Shown here in pieces: positions 34,216 to 45,379 of a DNA stretch of 64,000 nucleotides (its first letter is position 1; each line of letters opens with the position of its first letter). The notes beneath the pieces are model-generated. The model searched no databases, was not told where the DNA came from, and saw only the letters and a program-made list of their open reading frames with translations. The DNA comes from Botryosphaeria dothidea (lineage: Eukaryota; Ascomycota; Dothideomycetes; Botryosphaeriales; Botryosphaeriaceae): NCBI GenBank assembly GCA_011503125.2, contig WWBZ02000033.1, positions 310,001 through 374,000 on the forward strand, given 5' to 3'. Position numbers and translations under genes: made by a program.

Positions 34216-35909
34216 ATGATGCAGGACCTCTCGTATCCCTCTACCTCACCGCTCCCAACGTTTTTCTATCGATCACCGTTGCCAAAGGATATTTTCAACT
34301 CTTATTGGAAAGATCTACCGAACATTTACGAAGAGGTCGCCAAGAGAAGGTTCCAGGATGACCTGAACGTTCACAAGGCTGTCGAGAACCTACAAATATC
34401 ACGCGTCGGTCAACTGTGAGTGGTTGGGATCTAAAATGAGTTCATTGAAACGACTTTTGACGGAATCCTCCGGTTCCGCTTCCCATGTGGTATTCGAGTC
34501 CGGGGGAGACCCCTTCCAAAATGTCGGCGATCTTGGGTACGGCAACTATGGAAAGGTTGACAAAGTCATTCTCAAAAGACGGCAGGCATCTTACGGAAGA
34601 CTTTCGGAATGCTTCCGGGGAAGTCTTTGCTCGGAAGATCATCTGCGTCAACAGGAGGCAATCCACTCAGGCTGTGGAAAACGAGCTGGCCAGTGTCAGG
34701 GGCTTGAGACATCACCACATCGTTGATGTCCGGCTCACTTTTGAAGAGCCCGGAAAGAAATACGGCAAAAAGACTTTCGGAATCATCATGGGAGATGTTG
34801 CTGACTGTAATCTCCGAGAGTATCTCGAAAGTGTTGAGACGGATTTGCCTGAAATTGAGCGGCATGATCTCACAAGCTGGATCCCTTGTCTCGGTTCCGG
34901 ACTGGAGTTTATTCACTCCAAGAACATTCGCCACAAGGATATCAAACCTTCCAATATTTTGATCAAAGATGGGAATGTGTTTTACTCTGATTTTGGTATA
35001 GCCAAGTTATTTGAGGACAATGATACAAAGACTCAGGGGACCTCCACCGGCCACACACCGATGCACTGTGCTCCAGAAGTTGCACAGAAACGACCCAGAG
35101 GAAGAAGCGCGGACGTGTTTTCTCTTGGCTGCGTTTTCATCGAGATTCTTACCGTCCATTCTCACATTTCCGGCTCCAAGCTGGCTGATTTTGCCGAATG
35201 GCGCGGACAAGAGGGCCATCGTGCTTACCATTTGGATCCGGATTATAGTCTGAGATGGCTAGCTCACTTGGTGTATCAAAACCTGATCATTTACGCCTCT
35301 AGCTTCCACAATATCTGCTTGGCGGCTCTAAATCCTGATCCCGACCGGCGTGTGACAAGCAAAGGCCTGAAGAAATGGATCAGTTGTCTGTGGCGCCATC
35401 TCGACCACTGGAAAGGGAAGAAGCCTTGCGCTTGTATTGGTGCCAGTGACGTGGGTTTCTTTTCCACGACTAGTCTCATCTGCGACTTTCCCAGCCAACA
35501 GTCATTGGATCTTGGAATACCCATGTCTTGGAGCTCCACCGGCGAGAGATGGAGTGTGCATCTAAAATGGTACGAATCCAAGTGCACCACAGTCCCGCAG
35601 CCTCTGAAACGGAATCACAAAAAATACGAATTCGAAACGGCAATGACAAGTGGCGTTGCGGATGGTGTTCATATCAAAGTCCAAGGCAAGGTGCACGACA
35701 ATCTTCCTTCGGCAGATGAAACACAAACAGTACCTCGAAGACAACGTGTGTTAGCGAGACGTACGCACAGGCCTTCTAGAACTCAAAGTCACCATTCAGC
35801 AAGTGACCTGTGGATATGTTGCCAATGCGGCAGTCCTAATATTTCTTTACTCGCTTATCGATGTCCTGGTTGCTCGCACGACGCATGTGGTTACTGTTCC
35901 GCACCTTGA
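34216..35909 (+). CDS. Serine/threonine protein kinase with C-terminal Cys-rich tail, frameshifted
   Basis: The N-terminal part begins MMQDLSYPSTSPLP (34216). The glycine loop, GDLGYGNYGKVDKV, is read in a second frame (34424 onward). Removing one A from the run AAAA at 34574-34577 restores the frame that continues KDGRHLTEDFRN, GEVFARKIICVN (the ATP-binding Lys), NIRHKDIKPSNIL (catalytic loop, HKD in place of HRD), VFYSDFGIAK (DFG) and MHCAPEVAQ (APE). The kinase lobe ends near residue 320 after the glycine loop. A tail ends DLWICCQCGSPNISLLA plus CPGCSHDACGYC, a likely zinc-binding ribbon. A second frame change lies near 34415 (only 25 nt between frames, too short for an intron). Fungal kinases of this architecture are multi-copy and unassigned. 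Whether it is expressed depends on whether the shifts are real. An 83-nt intron could bypass both, but it would remove the glycine loop. Confidence 0.65.
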
Positions 35910-36892
35910 GCGAATTCAGCAGGTTGAGCTAGATGGATAATTGTGCATGTTCACCTTTTCTGGCTGAATTTCCGCTCTTTAGAAGAAAAACTTCATAAAC
36001 CTTGAGCGTTCTTCTCGTTATGCAAACAGATTCGTTTTTTTTTTGGACATTCTTCGGAATTCAAGGCAGGCGTCAGTTTGCTCGGAGTCTTCTTTTTTTT
36101 TTTTGGGGGGGGGGGTTGCATGTTGAGTCAATTGGAAGAAATGGTCCCAAATACTTCTATCAGTAGATGCGTTTAATCTAGTATCAGTGGTAAAATTCTT
36201 GAGTGGAGCTTCGCCAAAATCAGCGCGAACGCTGAATCAACGAGGGCAAACCTCGATCCCCAGCATGGATGCTAAGTCACTTCGAATGACTGTCGAGGAG
36301 CTCGGCAGGTGTTTCAAAGAAAGAGAACCTATTGTCTTTTGACACAAAGTCAGCCACTGATCTTGCCCGAGCATGCTCGATTTTTATCAAGCGTGGCATA
36401 CCGTCGATGCTGACGTTTGACTAACTGAGAGAACCAAGTCGTTAGGGTACTGCAGAATACGAGCCCGGTGCCATTCTGTTGTAACGAGAAACTTCTATGG
36501 GGAATGATCGGAAAGTTGGTCCTGCTCTGGATATCAAAGCTGGCATGCGCGGTGCTTATGAATGCCGCCCCCCCCCCCTGCAAACCCGCCAAAATGTCCC
36601 AAACAGGCTCGATGCGGCGAGCGGACGGGATTGGTCCAGGCAGCAGCGCGGCGCAGCAAAACAAGAGCCGAGTCATAATGAGCGGCAGTGGAGCTGGCGG
36701 GAACCCCGCGCGACGCGCAACATCATACCCCTTCGTCTCTCACCAACCCACACATCCCCTAACCCATCTGCTGACCCTGAAACGCCACGGATTGCGCCGC
36801 GCACTTTCGCTTCTGATCTGCTCTTGCCGAAAAGGCAACTTGCTCCTTCCCTGCCGAGCCGAAAAAGAAAGGAACGGATACCGCAACGGGAA
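35910..36892. other. Intergenic, 5' region of a Zn(II)2Cys6 gene
   Basis: Contains a T10/G9 run at about 36093-36116. No gene. Overlapping frames at 36.47-36.89 kb are shadows continuing from the downstream gene. Confidence 0.5.
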
Positions 36893-38868
36893 ATGGTCGG
36901 CGTGCCCAAGAGCCTGCGCTGCACGGGCTGCAAGGCACGCAAAATCAAGGTACGCAGACCCATTGCCGCGAACCAACGAATGACTTCCCTGATGATGAAC
37001 ACACACACCCCTTGGTTGAATGAATGAGAACAAAAAATTGCCCAATCAGGTTAACGCTAAGGGCCCTTCTGTGTAGTGCGACGAAGCGTGGCCGACGTGC
37101 GGAGCGTGCCGCAAGGCGGGACGGGAGTGCTCCGGGCCGCCGGCCTCTCTGCTCAAGTTCGTCGAGAGCAGCACCGGGAGTAATGCCGGACGGCCTCCTG
37201 TCCTGGCCGCAGCGGGTGGCGGCGGAGGAGGAGGAGGAGGAGGAGGAGGAGGAGGAGGCGGCACGGCGCGGACGCGACGCAAGAGGCTGCCGGTCAAGAG
37301 CGCCGTCCCTCCCACCACCACCAGCACAACCACAACCGGGGGAGCAGGCGGCCAGCTGGTGGTGGCCCAGCGGCAGCCGCCCTCGCGCGACGCCGCACAC
37401 CACCACGGGCTGATGATGCGGCTCTGCTCGCAGCAGCAGGCCGCCGCGCCCAACATCACCATCATCCGGCAGGTGCCGCGCAGCGAGGCGGACCTGCTGG
37501 CGGCGCGCCTGTCGTCGCTGCTCGCGCGCAACGGGCACGGCGGCGCGGCGTCCAACAACGACCTGGCGCTCGTGGCCGGCCCGTCCATCTGCTTCTTCCC
37601 GCAGCGGCTGGGCCAGAGCGCGGCGCTGTCGGACGCGACGGCGTGCTTCCTGGGCGCCCACCACGCCGCGCTGCTGCAGCGCTGCGATCCGGACGCCTTC
37701 ATCGACCCGCGCGGCTACTGGCGCGCGCTGCGCAGTCTCCAGCTGGCCATCAACGATCCGCGCGAGCGGTACAGCGCCAACACGCTCGCCGCGACGGCGC
37801 TGCTGCAGAGGATGGAGGTGAGTAGTGAGGTGTTCTGTGCCACGCAAAAGAAAAAAAAGAAAGCGCGCGGGTGACGAAGCGCTGACGCGCGCCGAAACAG
37901 GAAACCTTTGGCGCCATCGGCCACACCGACTTTGGCCTCACCCACGCCGGCGGGCTGATCGCCTTCATGAACGGCCGCGGCTTTTCGCAGGCGTCCGACG
38001 ACGAGTTCGAGACGCAGCTGTTCACCGAAGCTTGCTGGCACATAGTACGGAACCCAATGCATCTTCACGGGGTCGAGAAACTAACGAGATCGAGGTCCAA
38101 TTCTCCATCTTCAGCGAGAAGGAGCAGCTTACCGCGCACCAGAAATGGGTCGGCGTGCTCGAGTCGGCCGTGGTCAAGGACGAAATGTCGCTCTTCCACC
38201 AGCGCCTCGGGCTGCTGATGCTGCGCTGGCCCGCCCTCATCGGCTACCTGCGCCGCATCCGCGAGGGCGCGCCCGACGCCCCGCCGCCGCAACAGCACCT
38301 CCGCGCCGCGCTGCAGGCGGCGCACGAGCTGCGCGCGTACGACGCCGACGTCATGGCGGTGCTGAAGCGGCGCGGCGACGTGCGGGAGACGGTCGACGAG
38401 CAGACGGGCGTGCCGCGGGCGTACGAGTTCTCCGGGCACCAGGTGGCGTGGCTGTTCGCGCACCACGCCATGGTCAGCATCGTCGTCAACCGCGTGTTGC
38501 AGCAGCTGGCGGCGCTCTGCAACACGGCGCCGCGGCGGGCGTGGCAGCGCGAGATGCAGGACTGGGGCCGGCGGGTGTGGCTGACGTACGCGTTCGCGCG
38601 GCGCTTCCACCGCCTGCAGTGCGCGTACCTGCTCACGCCGCTGGTCGTGTCCATCGTGGTGGCCGAGCCGCGGCAGCGCGCGGGCGTGGTGCAGGCCGTG
38701 TGCGACACGCAGAGCTACCGCCAGGGCGAGCACACGCGCGCCATCTTCAGCGCCCACGGCCTGTGGTACACCAGCCGCATGCTGTGCGGCCAGCTGCCCA
38801 TCCTGAGCGGCAGCGCCGGGACGTACCTGAACGAGGCGACGGAGCGCATGTTTCTCTCGAAAAGATGA
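36893..38868 (+). CDS. Zn(II)2Cys6 transcription factor
   Basis: Exons 36893-36949, 37077-37817, 37901-38044 and 38089-38868 (introns 127, 83 and 44 nt) give 573 aa. The zinc cluster spans the first junction: RCTGCKARKIK then CDEAWPTCGACRKAGRE followed by C, with spacing C-x2-C-x6-C-x6-C-x2-C-x6-C. It should bind CGG-type DNA sites in the nucleus. A poly-Gly tract (about 14 Gly from a GGA run at 37211-37262) and a Thr/Gly linker follow. The middle region has ACFLGAHHAALLQRCDP and AANTLAATALL-like helices. Exon 3 carries ETFGAIGHTDFGLTHAGG, a pattern of the fungal-specific regulatory domain. The last exon is helical (VVSIVVAEPRQRAGVVQAV). The third intron is very short, with branch CTAAC. The target genes are unknown; the sulfatase and MFS remnant next door are candidates by position only. 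Confidence 0.85.
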
Positions 38869-39016
38869 CAGCCTATCATCCCACGAATGAAAACCAAAAA
38901 GTTTGTCCGAGAGCAAGACCCATGCCTTTTCTTCTTCTTCCGTCTCACGCCACTCTACAACTGACACCGGAACCCCTCCCCACCCCCTTTCCGATTCCTC
39001 CACCAATACCCCCCCA

Positions 39017-40217
39017 TCACGCCCCCGCCACCACCACCACCACCACCGCCCCCGCGTACAGCAGCAAAATCGCCAAAAACGCCCGCCCGTACCTCGGTGC
39101 TGACCGAGTTGAGCGCGCTGGCCTTGGCACGCGCGAAGCCGAGCGCCTGGATGACGGCGAGGCCGTAGAGCTGGAGGCCGCCTTTGGGCGCGAGGCTGAC
39201 GAGGTTGAGGGCGAGGTGCAGTCAGGGGAGGGGGTCGAGCAGGGCGGCGCGGAGGTGCGGCCAGGTGAGCGGGGCGGTGGGGTGGGATTTGGAGGGGTCG
39301 TCGGCGGTGATGCGGGCGGCGAGGATGGCGCGGTCGCGGGCCGAGAAGAGGTCGTAGAGCGCGTGGATGGGGGTTGTGTGGGCGGGGCTCTTTGGGAGGA
39401 GGAGGACGAAGAGGCGAAGGTGGCTAGCGTGAGGATTCCTTCGACTGCGGGCGCACGTGTTAGGGAAATGGGATCTCTTGAGTGTTGGCGGTCGAGCGTA
39501 CTGATGAAAAGCCATTGCCACCCCGAAAGACCACTCGTTCCACCCAGTTCCAAGACTCCGGCTGCTATCAGCGAGCCCGTCGCCGTCGCGAAGTAGTTCC
39601 CGAAGTAGAAAATGGCGGTCCGCAGAGCCAGCTCTTTCTTCGTGTAGAACAGTGAGAGCATGTACTGGCCTCCGGGCACGTATCCGCCCTCGAACGCACC
39701 CAGCAGGAACCGGGTGGCGTAGAAAGAACGGATGTTCGTGCACGAGGCCTGCGTCAGCGCAATCGTGCCCCAGATGCCCATCTGTGCGGTCAGCCAGACG
39801 GGAGCGCCCGCTTTCTGCAGCAGGACGTTGGAAGGCAGCTCGAAGATGATGATGCCTACGAGCATCAGCTGGTTGCCCAGATTCACGTCGTCTGAGCTGA
39901 TGCCGAGATCCTTTGTCAGAGTGTCCGTCAGAGCGTTCGAGATGTTGCTGCGGTCCAGCTGCAGGACGAAGAAGCCGAGGACGAGCAGGGGCATCAGATA
40001 GAAATCGAGCCTGTGTGTCGATGCATGTCAGTGTTGACGCCCTTTCTCTCCTTTGTTTCTGGGGACCTTACTTTCGCACGACCTTTCGCTCCTCTTCAAT
40101 TGTCCAAGAGGCTGCTTCTCCATCGCGTTCCGAAGTGGAGGACCGGGCTTGATTTTGCTTCTCTTCTGCCTCCCCGGCACGAATCGAGCTAGGCAATTTG
40201 GTGGTGATTTCCGCCAT
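39017..40217 (-). pseudogene. Truncated MFS transporter (allantoate-permease-like)
   Basis: Exons 40217-40072 and 40010-39502 (intron 61 nt) are intact and read as the N-terminal half of a fungal anion:cation symporter: KLDFYLMPLLVLGFFVLQLD, RSNISNALTD, NLGNQLMLVGIIIFELPSN and ARTAIFYFGNYFATATGSL-like helices up to GWQWLFI. A third exon starts at 39444 (intron 57 nt) with EGILTLATF. It then needs a 1-nt shift to continue RLFVLLLPKSPAHTTP, meets a TGA at 39224-39222, reads on as LALNLVSLAPKGGLQLYG, and ends near 39017 in a Val-rich stretch. The second set of helices is missing. Relatives carry allantoate, nicotinate or other organic anions across the plasma membrane. This copy can hardly work. 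It ends about 150 bp from the regulator gene. Confidence 0.7.
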
Positions 40218-40655
40218 CTTCGTTCGAATTGAGTAAACCAGCAGGAGCACGGCAGGAAAGATGCGGCCCCGAGGGCTCGACATATGTCTCTTATCACGCA
40301 ACCACCACCTTTCATTGCGTGCGAGAGCGCTATCACAGGCTATTAGATATCTCGGAGCAAGATACGCGTCTGCGCTGTAGCGTTCGGAGGTCGCCAGAGT
40401 GGTCAGGCAGAGTTGCTATGCGGGGTGCCGGTGGTCACGGAGGTGAGCGACGGAGGTGAGCGAACGGGCCGAATCCCGACCATCGGCCGCCGCGAAGCCT
40501 TCAAAGACGGAATTCATTCTTCAAAATATCGAGCAGCAGTTCCCCAAGACGCTTCTACAAGTGATTACTTTGAAAGCGCTACTGTCTCTCTTGAGCCATT
40601 GACGTTCGACCTCCGCTCGACATCCAACCCCACCACCGACGACCCCTCCCCCACC
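40218..40655. other. Short divergent intergenic region
   Basis: Shared 5' region of the MFS remnant (minus) and the arylsulfatase (plus), which may share control elements. No ORF is supported; the open frame reading in from 40413 is just the extension of the sulfatase frame. Confidence 0.5.
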
Positions 40656-41996
40656 ATGTCCAAAGACCCAACCCACCCCAACATCGTCCTCATCCTTGCC
40701 GACAACCTCGGCTGGGGCGAGCTCGGCTGCTACGGCGGCGGCGCCCTGCGCGGCGCGCCCACCCCGCGCATCGACGCGCTCGCCTCGACCGGCCTCCTCC
40801 TCCACAACTTCAACGTCGAGAGCGACTGCGTGCCGACGCGCTCGGCGCTGATGACGGGGCGGCATCCGATCCGGACGGGCTGCCGGCAGTCGGTGCCGGC
40901 GGGCTTCCCGCAGGGGCTGGCGCGCTGGGAGAAGACGCTGGCGGGGTGCCTGGGGGACGCCGGCTACGCGACGGCGCACCACGGGAAGTGGCACCTCGGC
41001 GACGTGCCGGGCCGGTACCCGAGCGATCGCGGGTTCGGCGAGTGGTTCGGGATCCCGCGGACGACGGACGAGAGCCAGTTCACGTCGGCGCTGGGGTTCG
41101 ACGCCGAGGTGGCGGAGCTGCCGTACATCATGCGCGGCGTGGCGGGCGCGGCGTCGGAGAACGTGTGCGTCTACGACCTCGAGAAGAGGAGGCTGGTCGA
41201 CGAGATGCTGGTGGAGAGGAGTAAGGACTGGCTGTCGAGGCAGGTGGAGGCGGCGAGGCCGTTTTTCCTGTATCACCCGCTCGTCCACCTGCACTTCCCG
41301 ACGCTGCCGCACAGGGATTTCGCGGGCAAGACCGGCAATGGCGAGTTTGCGGACTCGATGGCCGAGATGGACTATCGCGTTGGCCAGCTGCTCGACCACA
41401 TTGACGACTTGGGCGTTCGGGAGAACACGGTTGTCATCTTCGCGTCTGACAACGGGCCCGAGTTCCGGCCTCCGTATCGCGGGACGGCGGGTCCCTGGAC
41501 GGGGACGTACCATACGGCTATGGAAGGGAGCCTGCGTGTGCCGTTCATCATCAGGTGGCCCGGAAAGGTTCCGGAGAACGTCACTTCCAACGAGATGGTC
41601 CACGTCACGGATATATTCACCACCGTGCTTGCCATGGCTGGTGCCACGAAGCCTGACGACAGACCCATTGACGGCATTGACCAGACGAGGTTCTTGCAGA
41701 ATCCGGAGTCGGAAAAGTCTGAGCGTGAAGGGTTCCTGTTCTACATCAAGGACGAACTACGAGCCGTGAAGTGGAAGCACTGGAAGCTGCACTTGGTGTG
41801 GGAACCGAAAGTTAATCAGTCCTCGGGTAAATTGGAGTCGCCGTATCTCTTCAACGTCATTCGCGATCCGAAGGAGGAGTCCGATATCCTCGCTTACAAC
41901 ACATGGGTGATGCAGCCGATGATGAAATTGAGGACGGAATTCCAGAAAAGTCTCAAAAATGACCCGGCACCACCGGACCCTCTGAAGGATTTGTAG
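40656..41996 (+). CDS. Arylsulfatase-type sulfatase
   Basis: A single exon of 446 aa, started at the Met of MSKDPTHPNIVLILADN; the frame is open further upstream but not convincing. The metal site opens with LILADNLGWGELG (Asn and Glu where many family members have Asp). The sulfatase signature DCVPTRSALMTGR places the formylglycine Cys at residue 58, with Pro60 and Arg62 in C-x-P-x-R. GKWHLG, PLVHLHFP and FASDNGPE supply the remaining metal and sulfate ligands. The enzyme hydrolyses sulfate esters; the Cys must be oxidised to formylglycine by a modifying enzyme. No signal peptide is seen, so it may act in the cytosol, as in sulfur-starvation responses. Beside it are a divergent MFS remnant and two Zn(II)2Cys6 genes. 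It looks intact. Confidence 0.92.
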   Translation: MSKDPTHPNIVLILADNLGWGELGCYGGGALRGAPTPRIDALASTGLLLHNFNVESDCVPTRSALMTGRHPIRTGCRQSVPAGFPQGLARWEKTLAGCLGDAGYATAHHGKWHLGDVPGRYPSDRGFGEWFGIPRTTDESQFTSALGFDAEVAELPYIMRGVAGAASENVCVYDLEKRRLVDEMLVERSKDWLSRQVEAARPFFLYHPLVHLHFPTLPHRDFAGKTGNGEFADSMAEMDYRVGQLLDHIDDLGVRENTVVIFASDNGPEFRPPYRGTAGPWTGTYHTAMEGSLRVPFIIRWPGKVPENVTSNEMVHVTDIFTTVLAMAGATKPDDRPIDGIDQTRFLQNPESEKSEREGFLFYIKDELRAVKWKHWKLHLVWEPKVNQSSGKLESPYLFNVIRDPKEESDILAYNTWVMQPMMKLRTEFQKSLKNDPAPPDPLKDL

Positions 41997-42084
41997 TTTG
42001 TTAGTGATTCCCAAGTAAGAGATATTCAAGATGAATGCAGGATAGAGAAAATGTAAAATGACGATAAGTCGGCGCGTGATATGC

Positions 42085-43990
42085 CTATGTAGCCCAGGAG
42101 AATAAGTCGCTGGGGTTGCAGTTCTGCAGTAGAAGATCATCAGCTACCAGGCCAGGTGAGCCTTGTGGAGCCAATGGAACAGCCACCGAAAACCCCAAAG
42201 GGTCATCATAAGTGTGAGTCTGGGTTTGAGGACGAGAATCGTGCCTAGCATCAGGATGCTGGAGTGACTGGCAAAGGGTTTCGAAAATGTCGCGACAAGG
42301 CCTGCCAGCCGGATAGCGTTCAACCATGCCCCAAAGAACGGCAGAACAGGAGTTGACTGTGGCCTTCATGCGTCCGGTGTCAATGTTTGTTTGGTCTTCT
42401 GGCCAGTTCTTTAAACAGTAGATGAGGGCGACGCCAGAGCGGAAGAGGTTGTGTACCGTACGCCAGTAAAAGCGTAACTTTCCGCCTCGAAATGAGGAGC
42501 GGTAAGCTTCAATGCTCTTTTGTGCGCACTCGGCAAGGAAAACCATGTCCTCGCTAGAGAGTGTGGGCATGTGTCGAGAAGGTGAATAGAGTTGTAAAAG
42601 AGAATTGTAAAGGCAGCCATCGAAAATCTCCATGGGCGCTAATTGAGATGGAGAATTATGGGGTGGGCCGGTGTCGCGCCACTCGTACAGTCTCCGGCGC
42701 ATGTCGTATCGCCAAAGGTGGTGGTCAAAAGTGACTAAAGCGAGAGGTGGCTTTTGATGCAGTAATTGCATTATCTCGGACTCAAGTTGACGATATCTGA
42801 TCAAATGTACAGCGCGCGCTTTCTGTGAAGGGCCGGACTGCGGTAAAATGGTGCCCTCGGTAATGTATTCATCATCCACATCAACCGGAAGAGACACAAA
42901 GATGGCCTCATCGGGAATAGAGACCGGTCGACCTAGTATGGCACACAAGTTTCGTTCGAATGTGTACGTAGCCCAGAAGAGTCTTCTTCGTTGGTCCAGT
43001 GACAAAGGATCAAGTGGAGGGTGGGGTGGAGGATCATCGTGAAGGCCCAGGTCTACTGCTAGCCCTGTCGCTAACCCAATGATATGCCAGGTCCCAGCAG
43101 GGCTTGAGGAAAAGGATGAATACTGGATGAGGAGGAGCAGGTTCCCCAGGTGTTGCAGATCGCCAGCAAGAAGATCGGCTGAGCTGGCAAGGAGAATGCG
43201 GGAGGCCGCTGAGAAATAGGCATCAGCCCGTGTGGCTGGAACCGATGAATCTGTCCGGTTCAATAGCTGGATGGCAATGGCCAGCACCATGAAGATCTTA
43301 TACCGCTCGTTGGCTTGAGATTCGTCTCTTGCAGCGTGAGCCATGTGCAGGACTTCACGTCGGTACAGAATGGGGGAGAAGAAGTCGCAGTGCTCAAATT
43401 AGGTATTGATCAGGCGATGTGAGACGTCCTGAGCAGGCATCTGAATGGCAACATCTTGCGGAAGTAAGTCTACAAGAGACGACAGGGCTGGATCCGGGTG
43501 GGAAGCATGGCCAAGCGGTGAAGCGGAGCCCAGGCTGAGAAGAAGTAGGCGTAGTAGTGGCAAGCCAGAAGCGGAACCCATACACCTGGGGCTTGGGGAA
43601 AGTTGATGGGTAGATAGAGATAAAGGCAGCCTGGGTAAGCACACGGTTAAAATTGCCAAGGTCCAAGTGTGGCGGCAGAGTGGGGGTGGATTGGTGATGT
43701 GCGGAGCGACATTGTTGGAGCTCTTGCTCCAGGTGAGCAACTCGATCTTCCAGGCTCTTGAGATAGCTTATTCAAGTCAATAACGGGAGTCATCCAGGCG
43801 CTGGTCTGAGAGAGCACCTTCGCGGGGCCAAGGAGCCGTCTAAATTGTGGCCAACGCAGTCGACGCCGGCACGCTCGCAGTTGGCGCAGGCGGGCAGATT
43901 CTGGTCGCAGCGTTGCTTTCGGGCCTTGCAGCGAGCACAGGCGGTGATATTGGAGCGACGCACATTTGACCGTCGGGGAGCGGCCGGCAT
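42085..43990 (-). CDS. Zn(II)2Cys6 transcription factor with fungal-specific domain, one in-frame stop
   Basis: Exons 43990-43818, 43766-43584 and 43534-42085 (introns 51 and 49 nt) give 601 codons. The zinc cluster is ACARCKARKQRC then DQNLPACANCERAGVDC. Exon 2 continues with a coiled coil, SYLKSLEDRVAHLEQELQQ, the usual dimerisation element. Exon 3 carries the fungal-specific domain: FSPILYRREVLHMAHA, LGNLLLLIQYSSFSS, GTWHIIGLATGLAVDLGLH, RRRLFWATYTFERNLCAILG and RPVSIPDEAIFVSLP. A TAA at 43401-43399 falls between DVSHRLINT and FEHCDFFSP, in a motif that normally reads L-x-x-x-Y-F. All else is continuous. A possible 81-nt intron would also remove conserved residues, so I favour a true nonsense codon or a sequence error. 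It would act in the nucleus; its targets are unknown. Confidence 0.78.
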
Positions 43991-45379
43991 GATACTAGGG
44001 AGGGGTAGTTGGAGGAGGGATCGGAATGAGGGATGATGGGAGCGGCCGAAATGATGGAAGAGCACGTGCGGTGCAGCCCGGATGCCGCTTGACTCGTGCC
44101 CGGCGACCTTCGCGGCAACTAGAGCCCGGAATGCTCGGATCGCCGTCAACAACATCTGGTATTGATGAAATGAAATGGATGAATCAATCATAATGAGTGA
44201 ATGAATGACTGAATTCTTGAGTAACTGGAGACTATCTGCAGCTAAATAGACACGACTGACAAATCATCAGACTAATGACAAATACCAAAAACAGTGTTGA
44301 TACCATGATGGTCGAATTTGTGTATGAAACCTGATACATGAGTATTGCAGATCAGGTTACAGCTGATCTCAATTTCCATCAGGTATATCTGCTAATCAAC
44401 AGTCCAGTTGACCTCCTCGCTCTTCGCTACATCAACCATCCGGAGCTGGTCACAAAGCCGAAAGTTGTGCCTCTTCCTCAGGCGTCCTGCTTCTGAACGC
44501 TCCAGAACAATTCCCATGGCCGTCGGTGACCTTTCACCGTTTGATTCTATGAAGTAGCATTCGGTCAGAACCGCATATGCCTCTACAGCCAATCCTGCCA
44601 GTTCCTTGTGCAACTCCTCCAGACTGCCGTAAATCTGCAAGTCTTCCTCAGGCATGTCGTAGGTATCCGGCTTCGAGGAGTGCGGCAATCGACTGCGCAG
44701 CCTTGCTAGAGACTGTCTCGCCCTGGAGAATGCAGACCGTCGTATCAGATAACTCCGCGGCTTCGGATCAATGCCGTGGCCAAGAGCTTGCGCGTCTCCT
44801 ATATTTGGTGATTGAAACGTCTAGGATATCGGTCCGGGAAGAGCATTATGAGAGCAATGTTGCACAGTCCTGGTCCGTCAACGACATGGATAAGAAAGAT
44901 CACCCCATCACGCTAACCCTTCTCTGGAAGTACGCCGTCCGGCTTCCGGCTGTAACCGCTCGCCAATAGCGCCTGACGAAGAGCGGGACGGGAGCGGGTC
45001 CACCATGCCACATTGAAGACCGATGAGGTACACTATGTCAAACAGGGCCGATTGGCAACGGCGCTTCTTGCTGACATGCATGTTGGCAGGACAGCTCAGT
45101 TCCTTTCAGCCAATACATTCTAGGAGATTCTCGTACATGTCACCACGTCTGTCGACTCGGATCTGACGACCAGAACATGGGGAGGTGTTTCTGATAGGCC
45201 CCCGCCGCTCCTTTGAACAGCCGGGGCGCCAAATCGCCTACAGCTCCTTGGCTGGATGAACAGCACCACTTTGAACCCCAGAAGCTGAGGAGCTATTTAA
45301 TGTATGGTGCGCTCTCAGAAAGCTCCATCTCACACCCAATCACCACACTCGCACAGCTCTTCGGCAGCACACTTCCACC
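43991..45379. other. Intergenic with one uncertain minus-strand ORF
   Basis: Contains the ORF at 44392-44800 listed separately. The rest has no recognised gene. Confidence 0.4.
44392..44800 (-). CDS. Hypothetical protein fragment
   Basis: An open minus frame from about 44817 to the stop at 44392 gives protein-like text: HGIDPKPRSYLIRRSAFSRA, EEDLQIYGSLEELHKELAGL, AVEAYAVLTECYFIES and QLRMVDVAKSEEVNW. The only ATG is internal (MPEED), so either an upstream exon is missing or the gene is truncated. A helix-rich, acidic product; the family is not recognised. Confidence 0.35.

Noticed and set aside
38145..39596. 483-codon plus-strand ORF across the regulator 3' end
   Set aside because: Ala/Arg/Gly-rich out-of-frame reading of the transcription factor and the MFS remnant.
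40521..41603. 360-codon antisense ORF over the arylsulfatase
   Set aside because: Shadow of a G/C-rich gene; the sense strand has all sulfatase motifs.
23885..43401. Stop codons read as Tyr (code reassignment)
   Set aside because: Two TAR codons fall where Tyr is expected, but other genes end normally at TAA/TAG and no fungus is known to do this; error or mutation is simpler.
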